A stretch of 25,023 nucleotides of DNA. Origin: Spirochaetaceae bacterium. Its GTDB lineage: Bacteria; Spirochaetota; Spirochaetia; SZUA-6; Bin103. Location: contig JAPOQV010000022.1 of assembly GCA_026710565.1 (NCBI GenBank), positions 1 through 25,023 on the forward strand, given 5' to 3'. Shown one piece after another: positions 15,187 to 23,400 of the stretch; position 1 is the stretch's first letter; every line of letters begins with the position of its first letter. The notes beneath the pieces were generated by a model. That model was not told the DNA's origin, did no database searches, and saw only the letters and a program-made list of their open reading frames with translations. A program made the position numbers and the translations under genes.

Positions 15187-16595
15187 CAGTTGGCTCCCAG
15201 CAGTTCGCGCACGTCGGTGACCCGGCCTGCGACCGCGGCCGCCGCCACCATGGCCGGGCTCATCAGCAGCGTGCGCCCGTCGGGCGACCCCTGCCGGCCG
15301 ACGAAGTTGCGGTTCGACGAGGAGGCCGAGATCTGCGCTCCCTCCAGCTTGTCCGGATTCATCGCCAGGCACATCGAGCAGCCGGCGCCGCGCCACTCGA
15401 AACCGGCCGCCTCGAACACCTCGCGCAGGCCCTCGGAGACGGCCTGCTCGGCGATGCGGCGTGATCCGGGCACCACCAGCGCCTTGACCCCGGAAGAGAC
15501 GCGCCGGCCCTCCACCACCCGCGCCGCTTCGCGCAGGTCGGTCAGCCGGCTGTTCGTGCACGAGCCGATGAAGGCGACGTCGATCGGCGTGCCGGCCAGC
15601 GGCGCGCCCGGCCGCAGCTTCATGTGGCCGATCGCCGCGGCCATCCCGTCGCGCAGCTCGCCGGGCGCGCGCTGTGGGTCGGGGATCGTGTCGGTGACCG
15701 CCGCGGACTGGCCGGGGTTGGTGCCCCAGGTGACCACCGGCTCGATGTCGGAGGCCTTGAGCACCACCTCGTCGTCGTAGGCGGTGTCCGGGTCCGAGGC
15801 CATGCCGCGCCAGAAGTCGACCGCCCGGTCCCAGTCGTCGCCGTCCGGCGCCTCCGGACGTCCCTGCAGGAAGTCGAAGGTGGTGCGGTCGGGGTTGACG
15901 TAGCCGACGCGGGCGCCGCCCTCGATGCTCATGTTGCAGATCGACATGCGGGCTTCCATGTCCAGCGCGTCGATGGTGGAGCCTGAGTACTCGTAGGCGT
16001 AGCCGATGCCGCCCTTGACCCCCAGTGTGGCGATGATCGACAGGATCACGTCCTTGGCGTAGACGCCGGGGCCGAGGTCGCCTTCCACGGTGATGCGGCG
16101 CACCTTCGGCTTGCGCAGGGCCAGCGTCTGCGTGGCCAGCACGTCGCGCACCTGCGAGGTGCCGATGCCGAAGGCGATCGCCCCGAAGGCGCCGTGCGTG
16201 GAGGTGTGCGAGTCGCCGCAGGCGATCGTCATGCCGGGCTGGGTGAGGCCGAGCTGCGGGCCGATCACGTGCACGATGCCCTGATCGGCATGGCCGAGCC
16301 CGTAGTAGCGGATGCCGTGCTCGGCGACGTTGCGCTCCAGGTGCTGCAGCATCTGCTCGGCCATGGGGTCGGCGAACGGGCGCTGCACGTCGTCGGTCGG
16401 CACGATGTGGTCGACCGTGGCGACGGTGAGCTCCGGGTGGCGGACGGCGAGACCGCGCTCGCCCAACATGGCGAACGCCTGCGGCGAGGTGACCTCGTGC
16501 ACGAGGTGCAGCCCCACGAAGAGCTGGGTCTCACCCGACGGCAACTCCGCCACGCGGTGCAGGTCCCAGACCTTGTCGAGAAGGCTCTTTCCCAT
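15186..16595 (-). CDS. leuC: 3-isopropylmalate dehydratase large subunit
   Basis: LeuC is the [4Fe-4S] aconitase-family large subunit of isopropylmalate isomerase. The 469-residue product matches the family length. It has [19 protein letters not shown] in the N-terminal half, and the three cluster cysteines in [11 protein letters not shown] and [14 protein letters not shown] at 16595 is preceded by AAAGGAG with a 7-base spacer; the longer upstream frame to 16703 is Arg-rich and unlike the family. It is the first gene of leuC-leuD-ilvD. The 150-bp gap upstream holds two hairpins and must also hold any separate promoter. Confidence 0.97.
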   Translation of the reverse strand: MGKSLLDKVWDLHRVAELPSGETQLFVGLHLVHEVTSPQAFAMLGERGLAVRHPELTVATVDHIVPTDDVQRPFADPMAEQMLQHLERNVAEHGIRYYGLGHADQGIVHVIGPQLGLTQPGMTIACGDSHTSTHGAFGAIAFGIGTSQVRDVLATQTLALRKPKVRRITVEGDLGPGVYAKDVILSIIATLGVKGGIGYAYEYSGSTIDALDMEARMSICNMSIEGGARVGYVNPDRTTFDFLQGRPEAPDGDDWDRAVDFWRGMASDPDTAYDDEVVLKASDIEPVVTWGTNPGQSAAVTDTIPDPQRAPGELRDGMAAAIGHMKLRPGAPLAGTPIDVAFIGSCTNSRLTDLREAARVVEGRRVSSGVKALVVPGSRRIAEQAVSEGLREVFEAAGFEWRGAGCSMCLAMNPDKLEGAQISASSSNRNFVGRQGSPDGRTLLMSPAMVAAAAVAGRVTDVRELLGAN

Positions 16596-16633
16596 CGATG
16601 TGCTCCTTTGCTTCATGGCCCGTTTCCGCGCGA

Positions 16634-16679
16634 GGAGTCTGTCGGATTTGCCGCGTGAGCGGCAAGTTCGACGGACTCC
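16634..16679 (+). repeat. Long 21-bp inverted repeat upstream of leuC
   Basis: Positions 16634-16654 pair with 16659-16679 around a GTGA loop. Eighteen pairs are Watson-Crick and three are G-T. Read as plus-strand RNA, the stem is unbroken, with three G-U wobbles; read as minus-strand RNA, those three positions become A-C mismatches. No U-tract follows on either strand, so it is not a standard terminator. It could be an RNA element, a repeat-family palindrome or a protein-binding site. Confidence 0.7.
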
Positions 16680-16699
16680 GAGCGAAAGGCGGGGCTGGG

Positions 16700-16744
16700 C
16701 CAAGTCGTTCGCCGCGCGCCGTCCTCGGCAGGCGACCGACTTGG
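16700..16744 (-). terminator. Imperfect hairpin just after the moeZ-like stop, possible terminator or 3' stabiliser
   Basis: CCAAGTCG (16700-16707) pairs with CGACTTGG (16737-16744); after one mismatch, TCGCC (16709-16713) pairs with GGCGA (16731-16735). It begins four bases after the stop codon of the carrier-E1-rhodanese gene. There is no U-rich tail, so factor-independent termination is uncertain. Confidence 0.45.
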
Positions 16745-16748
16745 GGCG

Positions 16749-18164
16749 CTAGTAGCTCGGCTGGTCCGGATCGATCTCTTCGACCCAGGCGTCGATGCCG
16801 CCGGCCAGGTTGACCACGTCGGAGAACCCTTCCGATCGCATCAGCTCGACCGCCTTGGCGCTGCGCCCGCCCATCTTGCAGTGGATGACGTACGAGTCGC
16901 CCGGCGACAGCTCGGAGAGCCGGTCCGGCAACTCGCCGAGCGGGATGAGCTGCGCCTGCTCGATGCAGTTGATCTCGTGCTCGAAGGGCTCCCTCACGTC
17001 GATCAGGACCGTCCCAGCCCCGTTGTCGAGGCGCTTGGCGAGCTCGTGCACGTCGATCTCCGGCACACCTTCGTCCTCGGCGCCGGTGGGGATGCCGCAG
17101 AACTGCTCGTAGTCGATCAGCTCGGTCACCGTCGGCGAATCGCCGCAGACCGGGCAGCCGGGGTTGCGGCGCAGGCGCAGCTCCCGGAACGACAGCTTCA
17201 GCGCGTCGAACAGCAGGTAGCGGCCGGAGGCCACGTCGCCGACGCCGAGCAGCAGCTTGATGACCTCGTTGGCCTGCATGGCGCCGACGATGCCGGGCAG
17301 CACCCCGAACACGCCGCCTTCGGCGCAGGACGGCACCAGCCCTGGCGGCGGCGGCTCCGCGTACAGGCAGCGGTAGCAGGGCCCGCCATCGTGGTTGAAG
17401 ACGGAGACCTGGCCCTCGAAGCGGAAGATCGATCCGTACACGTTGGGCTTGCCGGTCAGCACGCAGGCGTCGTTGACCAGGTAGCGGGTCGGGAAGTTGT
17501 CGGTGCCGTCGGCGACCACGTCGTAGTCGCGGAAGATCGACAGCGCGTTCTCGGAGGAGAGCTGCTGCGGAATGCGATCGATCTGCACGTGCGGGTTGAG
17601 ATCGGAGAGGCGCTCGGCAGCGGCGTCGAGCTTGGGCACGCCCACGGTCGATTCGCCGTACAGGATCTGCCGCTGCAGGTTGGTGCGGTCGACCACGTCG
17701 AACTCGACGATGCCGATGCGGCCCACGCCCGCGGCGGTCAGGTAGAGCGCCAGCGGCGAACCCAGGCCGCCCGCGCCGATGAGCAGCGCGGAGCTGTCCT
17801 TGAGCCGCTGCTGCCCCTCCTGGCCCACCTCCGGCATGATGATGTGGCGGCTGTAGCGCGCCAGCTCGTCCGTGCCGAGGGGTCCTGCGCCGCCCGCGAT
17901 GGACGGCACGATGGAGATCTCGTCCCCGTCGGCGACCGGCGTCGCCTCTCCGTCGCGGTCGCGGATGCTGTCGTCGTTGACGTACACGTTGACGTAGCCC
18001 GGCACGGTGCCGTCGGCGTTCAGCAGGTGCTTCTTGAGGTCGGCGCTGAGCGCGGTGAGCTGGCCGAGCAGGTCGGCCACGTCGGCGGCGGCGTCGATGG
18101 TGACGGTCGACTGCCCCTCCAGGAACTGCCGTAGCGGCGTCGGAATGTTGACGGTAATCGGCAT
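16749..18164 (-). CDS. Fusion: CysO/MoaD-like sulfur carrier + MoeB/MoeZ-type E1 + rhodanese
   Basis: The 471-residue product joins three parts of a sulfur relay. Residues 1-92 are a ubiquitin-fold carrier ending PSIAGG, the diglycine that is normally the free C-terminus. Residues 97-355 are an E1-like adenylyltransferase with GAGGLGSP (130-137), DGTDNFPTRY, zinc pairs CYRC (263-266) and CPVC (337-340), and the catalytic-type SCAEGGVFGVLPG (Cys280). Residues 368-471 are a rhodanese with active-site HCKMGGRS (Cys429). It would adenylate and thiolate the carrier to a thiocarboxylate. ATG at 18164 has GAGGA upstream and lies 3 bp after the JAMM gene. With the diglycine internal, cleavage after GG would be needed for the usual chemistry. 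Confidence 0.9.
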   Translation of the reverse strand: MPITVNIPTPLRQFLEGQSTVTIDAAADVADLLGQLTALSADLKKHLLNADGTVPGYVNVYVNDDSIRDRDGEATPVADGDEISIVPSIAGGAGPLGTDELARYSRHIIMPEVGQEGQQRLKDSSALLIGAGGLGSPLALYLTAAGVGRIGIVEFDVVDRTNLQRQILYGESTVGVPKLDAAAERLSDLNPHVQIDRIPQQLSSENALSIFRDYDVVADGTDNFPTRYLVNDACVLTGKPNVYGSIFRFEGQVSVFNHDGGPCYRCLYAEPPPPGLVPSCAEGGVFGVLPGIVGAMQANEVIKLLLGVGDVASGRYLLFDALKLSFRELRLRRNPGCPVCGDSPTVTELIDYEQFCGIPTGAEDEGVPEIDVHELAKRLDNGAGTVLIDVREPFEHEINCIEQAQLIPLGELPDRLSELSPGDSYVIHCKMGGRSAKAVELMRSEGFSDVVNLAGGIDAWVEEIDPDQPSY

Positions 18165-18167
18165 GGA

Positions 18168-18596
18168 TCAATCCTCGAGGACGCGTATCGGCTCGCGGCG
18201 AAAGGAACTGCCGTCGTCGTTCAGCACGAAGCAGCCCGTCTGGCCGCGGTATTCCGCCCTCTGTATAGAGATAATGATATACAAGAACAGCGGCATCGCA
18301 TAGCGCAGGTCGGTGCCGGAGGGCTCGGCCGGGTGGTCGGGGTGCGAGTGGTAGAAGCCGAGCAGCTCCAGGCCCGCCCTGGTGGCATGGCGCTCGCACG
18401 CCAGGTAGTCGCGGTCGGACACGTGGAATCGGCGGCGGCGGTCCGAGTCCGAGTCGTTGTCCAGCGGTCTGACCTCGGTGATGACCGGTCCGGCCGGCGG
18501 ACGCGTGCCGAACAGCGCCCCGACGCACTCGTACGGGTAGGCGCGCTCGGCGGCGCGCTCCATCTCACCCGAAAGGGTCTTCGAGATCGTCGTCAT
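18168..18596 (-). CDS. JAMM/MPN+ metalloprotease, Mec-like
   Basis: The 142-residue product has the complete JAMM zinc site: Glu23 in YPYECVG and the HSHPDHPAEPSGTD run with His83, His85, Ser93 and Asp96. In mycobacteria, Mec of this type removes cysteine from the CysO-cysteine adduct. Its place between cysM and the carrier-E1-rhodanese gene supports that role; cleaving the fused carrier after its diglycine is a further possibility. ATG at 18596 overlaps cysM by 32 bp and keeps the helix that precedes the Glu in this family; an ATG at 18563, one base after the cysM stop, would shorten that helix. Confidence 0.9.
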   Translation of the reverse strand: MTTISKTLSGEMERAAERAYPYECVGALFGTRPPAGPVITEVRPLDNDSDSDRRRRFHVSDRDYLACERHATRAGLELLGFYHSHPDHPAEPSGTDLRYAMPLFLYIIISIQRAEYRGQTGCFVLNDDGSSFRREPIRVLED

Positions 18597-19488
18597 GCTG
18601 GTCCCAGAAGTCGTCGGCCAAGTACTTGAGCGAGTTGTCCGGAAACACCGTCACCACCACCGCGCCCGGGCCCGCCTCGCGCGCGGCGCGCAGGGCAGCC
18701 GCCAGGTTGGCGGCCGACGAGGGACTGAGCGGGAGGCCCAGGTAGCGCCCGGCCGCGACCGCCATGCGGTACGCCTCCGGCGTGGAGACCTCGATCGGGT
18801 CCGCGCAGATCCCGGCGTCGTAGATGGCCGGCACGTGCGCGACGGTCCTCATGTGCTTCCAGCCCTCCAGGCCGTGCAGCGGCGTGTCGGGCTGCACGGC
18901 GACGCAGCGCACCCCCTTGTCCTGCAGGAAGCGGGAGGTGCCGATGAAGGTGCCGGAGGTGCCGAGGCCGGCGACGAAGTGGGTGACGCGCCGGCGGCTC
19001 TGCTCCCAGATCTCCGGGCCCGTGCCGCGGTAGTGCGCCTGCCAGTTGGCGGGGTTGGCGTACTGGTCGGGGTAGTAGTAGCGCTCCGGTTCGGCCGCCA
19101 CCCGCCGCCGCGCCTCCGCCTGCGCGCCGTCGGTCCCCTCCAGCGGGTCGGTGTAGGTGACCTCCGCCCCCAGGGTCGCCAGCAGCCGCTTGCGCTCGGG
19201 CGAGGCGTTGGCCGGCATGAAGATGTGTACGCCGAGTTGCAGCGCGGCGCCGATGGCGGCCAGCGCGATGCCGGTGTTGCCGCTGGTCGCCTCGATCAGC
19301 GTGCGGCCGGCCAGCAGGTCGGCGGAGAGCGCCTGCTCGATCATTCCCTTGACCGCGCGGTCCTTCACCGACCCGGTAGGGTTGAAGTACTCGAGCTTGG
19401 CGTATACCTCCACGCCGCGAATGCCGTGGCGGATGGGAGCCAGCGGCGTGTTTCCGATCAGTGCGAGGATTGCCTGACCGCGATTCAA
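18565..19488 (-). CDS. cysM: Cysteine synthase, CysM type
   Basis: This PLP enzyme of 307 residues makes cysteine from an activated serine and a sulfur donor. It has IGNTPL (11-16), NPTGSVKDRA with PLP lysine 42, TSGNTG (68-73) and GLGTSGTFIG near 174-183. The GLEGWKHM segment and the context with a carrier and JAMM protease point to the CysM type that uses carrier thiocarboxylate (with O-phosphoserine in mycobacteria) rather than free sulfide. The only start is TTG at 19488, with no strong ribosome site, 10 bp after the E2 stop, so coupling to E2 is likely. Confidence 0.9.
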   Translation of the reverse strand: MNRGQAILALIGNTPLAPIRHGIRGVEVYAKLEYFNPTGSVKDRAVKGMIEQALSADLLAGRTLIEATSGNTGIALAAIGAALQLGVHIFMPANASPERKRLLATLGAEVTYTDPLEGTDGAQAEARRRVAAEPERYYYPDQYANPANWQAHYRGTGPEIWEQSRRRVTHFVAGLGTSGTFIGTSRFLQDKGVRCVAVQPDTPLHGLEGWKHMRTVAHVPAIYDAGICADPIEVSTPEAYRMAVAAGRYLGLPLSPSSAANLAAALRAAREAGPGAVVVTVFPDNSLKYLADDFWDQHDDDLEDPFG

Positions 19489-19498
19489 GGGCCGGGAC

Positions 19499-20758
19499 TC
19501 ACAGGGCGAGCAACACGTCCAGCTCGGCGATGCGGGCGCACAGGGTCTGCAGGAACCGCGCCGCCGGGGCGCCGTCGATCAGCCGGTGGTCGATCGTCAG
19601 CGACAGCGCGACCTGCTGCTGGACCTCCCTCTCCCCGATCGGCCGCCAGGTCACCGCGCCGACGCCCAGGATGGCGGCCTGCGGCGGATTCAGGATCGGC
19701 GTGAACGACTCGACGCCGAAGCTGCCCAGGTTGCTCACGGTGAAGGTGCCGCCTGCGAGCTCCGCCGGCGTGATCGATCCCTCGCGGCAGCGCTCGGCCA
19801 GGTCGGCGGCGCGCGTGGACAGCTCGCGCACGCGCAGGCCGGCGGCGTCGCGGATCACCGGCACCATCAACACGCGCGGCGTGTCGACCGCGAATGCCAG
19901 GTGCACGGCGGCCGAGCGCACGATCTCCAGCCCGCCTTCGCCGTCGCGGCAGGTCGCATTGAGCTCCGGGTGCTCGGTGAGGGTCCTGGCCACCGCGAAC
20001 AGCAGCAGGTCGTTGAGGGTGACGTCGCTCATCTCGAACTGCGGATCGGCGGTCTTGAATGCGGCGCGGAGCTGCAGGAGCCGCGTGGCGTCCGCATACG
20101 AGGTCATGGTGAGCTGCGCGGTGTCGCGCAGCGAGGCGTGCATGCGCTCGGCGACCAGGCGGCGGGCGCCGCGCACCGGGATCACCTGGTCGCCAACGAC
20201 ATGGTCGGCACCAACCTGCTCGGCCGCGGCCGGAGCGGGGGCGGCGGTGGCCTGCGCGGGAGCGGCAGCGCCGGCGGCCAGCACGTCGCGCTCGATGATG
20301 CGGCCGCCGGGGCCGGTGCCGGTCAGGCCGGCCAGCGTGACCGACAGCTCAGCGGCCCGCTTGCGCGCCCGCGGGGAGACCGCCAGGCGGCGCGGGGCGG
20401 CCGACTCCGGCTGCGGCGCCGGGGCGGGAGCGGGAGCGGGCGGCTCGGCCGGCGCGGGCGGAGCCGCATCACCGGGCTCGGCGTCGTCGGCCGCTCCGAT
20501 AGTCTCCGCAGCCCCGATCTCGTCGGCACTGCCCACCATCGCGATCGGTCCGTCCTCGGGGATCTCCGCCCCGACGTCGAACAGCTTCGCGACCAGCACG
20601 CCGTCGGCCTGCGACTCTATCGCGACGGTGGCCTTGTCGGTCTCCACCTCGCAGATCGTCTCGCCGGCGCTCACCGGATCACCGATCTCCCTGGTCCAGG
20701 CGATGATGGTGCGGGTCTCGCCGGGCTGCGCCAGCGGCGGGCGTACCGGGACGGCCAT
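19499..20758 (-). CDS. 2-oxoacid dehydrogenase E2 component (lipoyl acyltransferase)
   Basis: E2 transfers acyl groups from the lipoyl arm to CoA in pyruvate- or branched-chain-type dehydrogenase complexes. The 419-residue product has a lipoyl domain (ETDKATVA, lipoyl Lys42), an Ala/Pro-rich linker, a peripheral-subunit-binding domain (VSPRARKRAAEL, TGPGGRIIERDV near 130-165), a second linker and a catalytic domain ending DHRLIDGAPA with His391 and Asp395. The genes for E1 and E3 are not adjacent. ATG at 20758 overlaps the IIA stop by one base (TGATG). Which 2-oxoacid it serves cannot be told. Confidence 0.93.
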   Translation of the reverse strand: MAVPVRPPLAQPGETRTIIAWTREIGDPVSAGETICEVETDKATVAIESQADGVLVAKLFDVGAEIPEDGPIAMVGSADEIGAAETIGAADDAEPGDAAPPAPAEPPAPAPAPAPQPESAAPRRLAVSPRARKRAAELSVTLAGLTGTGPGGRIIERDVLAAGAAAPAQATAAPAPAAAEQVGADHVVGDQVIPVRGARRLVAERMHASLRDTAQLTMTSYADATRLLQLRAAFKTADPQFEMSDVTLNDLLLFAVARTLTEHPELNATCRDGEGGLEIVRSAAVHLAFAVDTPRVLMVPVIRDAAGLRVRELSTRAADLAERCREGSITPAELAGGTFTVSNLGSFGVESFTPILNPPQAAILGVGAVTWRPIGEREVQQQVALSLTIDHRLIDGAPAARFLQTLCARIAELDVLLAL

Positions 20759-21585
20759 CAGGCGCGCTCCAGGGAGCCCTTGCTGAAGGCAAGGTCGATC
20801 GCCAGGATCGCCGCGTCCGCATGGGAGTCCAGGTCCCCGGTGATCTCCTCGATGCCGGCAATCAGCCGGTCGAACTCGCCGGCCGGTACCACGGCCATGA
20901 TGGTCCTGCTCATATCGCTCTTCTCGCCCAGGAAATTCAGGAAGTCGCCGAAGATCGGCACGCTGGTAAGGTGCCCGCGGATGCCCTTGGTGTCGAACAC
21001 CGCGGCACCGCGGATGCCGCGCTCCAGGAACAGCGTGACGATGTCATCGAAGTAGCGCTGCTCGTATACCACCACGAACAGCAGCCGGTCGCCAATGCGT
21101 GAGCTGCCGGCGGCGGCGCGCGCCACGGCCGGTTCCAGGTGAGCCGCGAACGCGTCGGCGAGCTGCTGGCGGGTCGGCGCGGCGAGCAGCTCCTCGTGCA
21201 GCCGCCGGCTGAGGCCGGTCCGCGAGATCTGCGCCAGGAGCTGCAGGTACTGCTGCGGATCCTCGTCCGGTCCGACCAGCACGAAGAACAGCCGCGTGCG
21301 CTTGCCGTCCACGCTGTCGTAGTCGATGCCGCGCTTGGACACGGCGATGCCGAACACGAACTGCGACACCTGCGGCAGCCGCGCATGCGGCATGGCGATG
21401 CCGTCCTCGAACCCGGTCGATCCGGCCTCTTCGCGCTCCATCAGCGCCTGATGCAGCTCGTCCGGGGTGACTCCCTCCAGTCCGGCGCTGATCAACTCGG
21501 CCAGCTCGCGCACGCACTGCGCCTTGGCGGTCGCACTGAGCGCCACGGTGCAGGCGCGCGCGTCGATGATCTCGCGTAGTTCCAC
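20758..21585 (-). CDS. PTS EIIA (fructose/nitrogen type) fused to a PII-like domain
   Basis: The first 150 of 275 residues are a type-2 EIIA domain with the phospho-acceptor His67 in GIAMPHARL. Residues 165-275 (RLLFVVVYEQRYFDDIVTLF, then ERGIRGAAVFDTKGIRGHL) look like a ferredoxin-like PII-type domain, judged from the alternating strands and the DTKG turn. Without sugar-specific IIB/IIC genes, the protein is more likely a regulator than a sugar transporter. It sits 29 bp after an antiporter gene and may control it. GTG at 21585 has GAGAGG six bases upstream. Confidence 0.82.
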   Translation of the reverse strand: MELREIIDARACTVALSATAKAQCVRELAELISAGLEGVTPDELHQALMEREEAGSTGFEDGIAMPHARLPQVSQFVFGIAVSKRGIDYDSVDGKRTRLFFVLVGPDEDPQQYLQLLAQISRTGLSRRLHEELLAAPTRQQLADAFAAHLEPAVARAAAGSSRIGDRLLFVVVYEQRYFDDIVTLFLERGIRGAAVFDTKGIRGHLTSVPIFGDFLNFLGEKSDMSRTIMAVVPAGEFDRLIAGIEEITGDLDSHADAAILAIDLAFSKGSLERA

Positions 21586-21614
21586 GATCTACCTCTCCCC
21601 CATCGTTACCACTC

Positions 21615-22871
21615 CTAGCGCTGCGCTGCAACGCCGCGAGTCACGCCGTAGCGCGAGATCAGCGGCCCGATCAGCTCGTTGACGAACACGCTCAGGAGCA
21701 CGATGTTGACCAACTGCGTGATCAGGCGCTGGATTTCCTCCGTGGCCGTGGCCACCACGCTCGCGCCCTGCAGGAACAGCGCCAGGCCGATCGCCACTCC
21801 CGCCTGCGGAAACAGGCAGAAGCCAAGGTAGCGGCGCACGCCGGCCGGTGCGCTCATCACGCGCGCGCCGAGGTAGGCCCCGGTCATCTTGCCGGCGAAG
21901 CGGGCCGCCAGGTAGACGAAGCCGTAGCCCACGATGATCAGCTCCGCGAACACCGAGAGCTGCAGCTCGGCGCCGGCCAGGATGAAGAACAGGGCGAAGA
22001 TCGGCGGCGTCACCGGTTCCAGCACCATGAAGAGCTGCCGGTTGGACGGGCTCAGATTGATCAGCACCGCCCCGAACATCATGTTCGCGAGCAGCGGCGA
22101 CAGATGCAGGGCGAGGGCGCCGGCGGTGACGATGAACACCGCCGCCACGGTGATCACCATGCGCGCGCCGTCGGACGCCGCGCTGCGGGCGATCGCGTGC
22201 AGGGTCACGGCCCCCACGGCGCCGAGCAGCAGGGAGAGCCCGATCTCCGACCCGGCATCCGCGGCGGCGTGCAGGATGCCGCCGTGGTCCGTGCCGGCCG
22301 CGCCGAGGAGCGGCGTGACCATCGCCAGGATGACGCTGAACAGCAGCACGGCGATGGCGTCGTCGAAGGCGACGACGCCGTACAGGTAGTCCACGAACTC
22401 GCCGTGCACCTTCAGCTCGCGGACGATGACGACGGTCGCCGCCGGGGCCGTGGCGGCCGCGATGCCGCCGAGCAGCAGGGCGAACCAGGACTCCAACCCC
22501 AGAAACCTGAGCACGGTGCTGACCACCAGGAACGCCAGGAACGCCTCCAGCACGGTGATCACCAGGATCTTGGCACCCGATCGGCGCAGCTTGGCGAGCT
22601 GAAACTCGCCGCCGATCGTGATGGCGATGAAGGCCAGCGCCACCTCCGTGACCGGCTGCAGCCGCGCGGTCGCATGATGGGTGACAAGACCGGCCACCGA
22701 GTCTCCCAGCGCGAGGCCGGCGACGATGTAGCCGGTGATGGCCGGCAGTCCGATCAGGCCGGCCAGCCGGCCGGCGAAGTAGCCGCACAGCAGGAGCATG
22801 CCCAAGCTGAGGACCGGGCTGGTGTCCGCGACGGCCGCGACTCGCTCGACCGCCGTTGCGAGCCACTGCAC
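21615..22871 (-). CDS. CPA2-family cation/proton antiporter
   Basis: The roughly 418-residue membrane protein has about 12 hydrophobic helices, starting LSLGMLLLCGYFAGRLAGLI. Family features include GLPAITGYIVAGLALG (helix 2), AFIAITIGGEF, the AAATAPAATVVIVRE segment with VAFDDAIAVLLFS (paired Asp in the ion site) and FPQAGVAIGLALF. It probably exchanges Na+ or K+ for H+. No KTN/TrkA-N domain is fused, so the neighbouring IIA/PII-like protein may serve as the regulator. The frame is open far upstream into the divergent lipoprotein gene; GTG at 22871 gives the usual family length, but the start is uncertain. Confidence 0.88.
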   Translation of the reverse strand: MQWLATAVERVAAVADTSPVLSLGMLLLCGYFAGRLAGLIGLPAITGYIVAGLALGDSVAGLVTHHATARLQPVTEVALAFIAITIGGEFQLAKLRRSGAKILVITVLEAFLAFLVVSTVLRFLGLESWFALLLGGIAAATAPAATVVIVRELKVHGEFVDYLYGVVAFDDAIAVLLFSVILAMVTPLLGAAGTDHGGILHAAADAGSEIGLSLLLGAVGAVTLHAIARSAASDGARMVITVAAVFIVTAGALALHLSPLLANMMFGAVLINLSPSNRQLFMVLEPVTPPIFALFFILAGAELQLSVFAELIIVGYGFVYLAARFAGKMTGAYLGARVMSAPAGVRRYLGFCLFPQAGVAIGLALFLQGASVVATATEEIQRLITQLVNIVLLSVFVNELIGPLISRYGVTRGVAAQR

Positions 22872-22977
22872 GCTCAGAGCGTAGGTTTCGCCGGACGCGT
22901 CGTCAATTCGGCTCTTCCTGCCGGGTAGTCGTAGTCTGGCATGTCGGCCGAGGTCGGTGTAGCCTGCTTTCGCCGTG

Positions 22978-23364
22978 ATGAAGTCGAAGCCTGTTCTGCG
23001 CGCCGCGCTGATCGTGCTCGGGGGCGCGCTGGTCCTGACCGGCTGCTTCCCGCGCTTTCCCAACCCCCAGACCGCTGCCCAGCAGCAACCCTCGGCGCTG
23101 GATGCCTCGTATTCTCCGGACGGATCCAAGATCCTGTATTCCGCCGATCACGACGGCGACCTGGAGATCTACGTGGTCAACGCCGACGGCACCGGCAAGC
23201 GCGCGCTGACCGACAACGACAACCGCGACTTCTTCCCGAGCTGGTCGCCGGACGGCTCCTCGATCGTGTTCAGCTCGGACCGGGACGGCGGCGGGATGGA
23301 GCTCTACGTGATGGACGCCGACGGCGGCAACCAGCGGCGGCTCGTCACCGACGGACAGCCCTGA
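22978..23364 (+). CDS. Small lipoprotein with two PD40 (TolB-like) repeats
   Basis: The 128-residue product has a lipoprotein signal: basic start MKSKPVLRAA, hydrophobic run and lipobox LTGC (Cys near 22), so it is probably membrane-anchored. Two beta-propeller repeats follow: DASYSPDGSKILYSAD with EIYVVNADGTGKRALTD, and PSWSPDGSSIVFSSD with ELYVMDADGGNQRRLVTD. Complete TolB propellers have six blades, so this protein is either a fragment, a subunit that assembles with others, or a minimal paralogue. ATG at 22978 follows a possible GTG at 22975. It is transcribed divergently from the antiporter. Confidence 0.78.
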   Translation: MKSKPVLRAALIVLGGALVLTGCFPRFPNPQTAAQQQPSALDASYSPDGSKILYSADHDGDLEIYVVNADGTGKRALTDNDNRDFFPSWSPDGSSIVFSSDRDGGGMELYVMDADGGNQRRLVTDGQP

Positions 23365-23400
23365 GCCCTGCCCGCCCGGCGAAATCCGCCGCGGATCCGG

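Noticed and set aside
16881..18134. Long open plus-strand frame antisense to the carrier-E1-rhodanese gene
   Set aside because: Shadow of a well-supported gene; composition is Val, Gly, Ala, His and Arg without domains.
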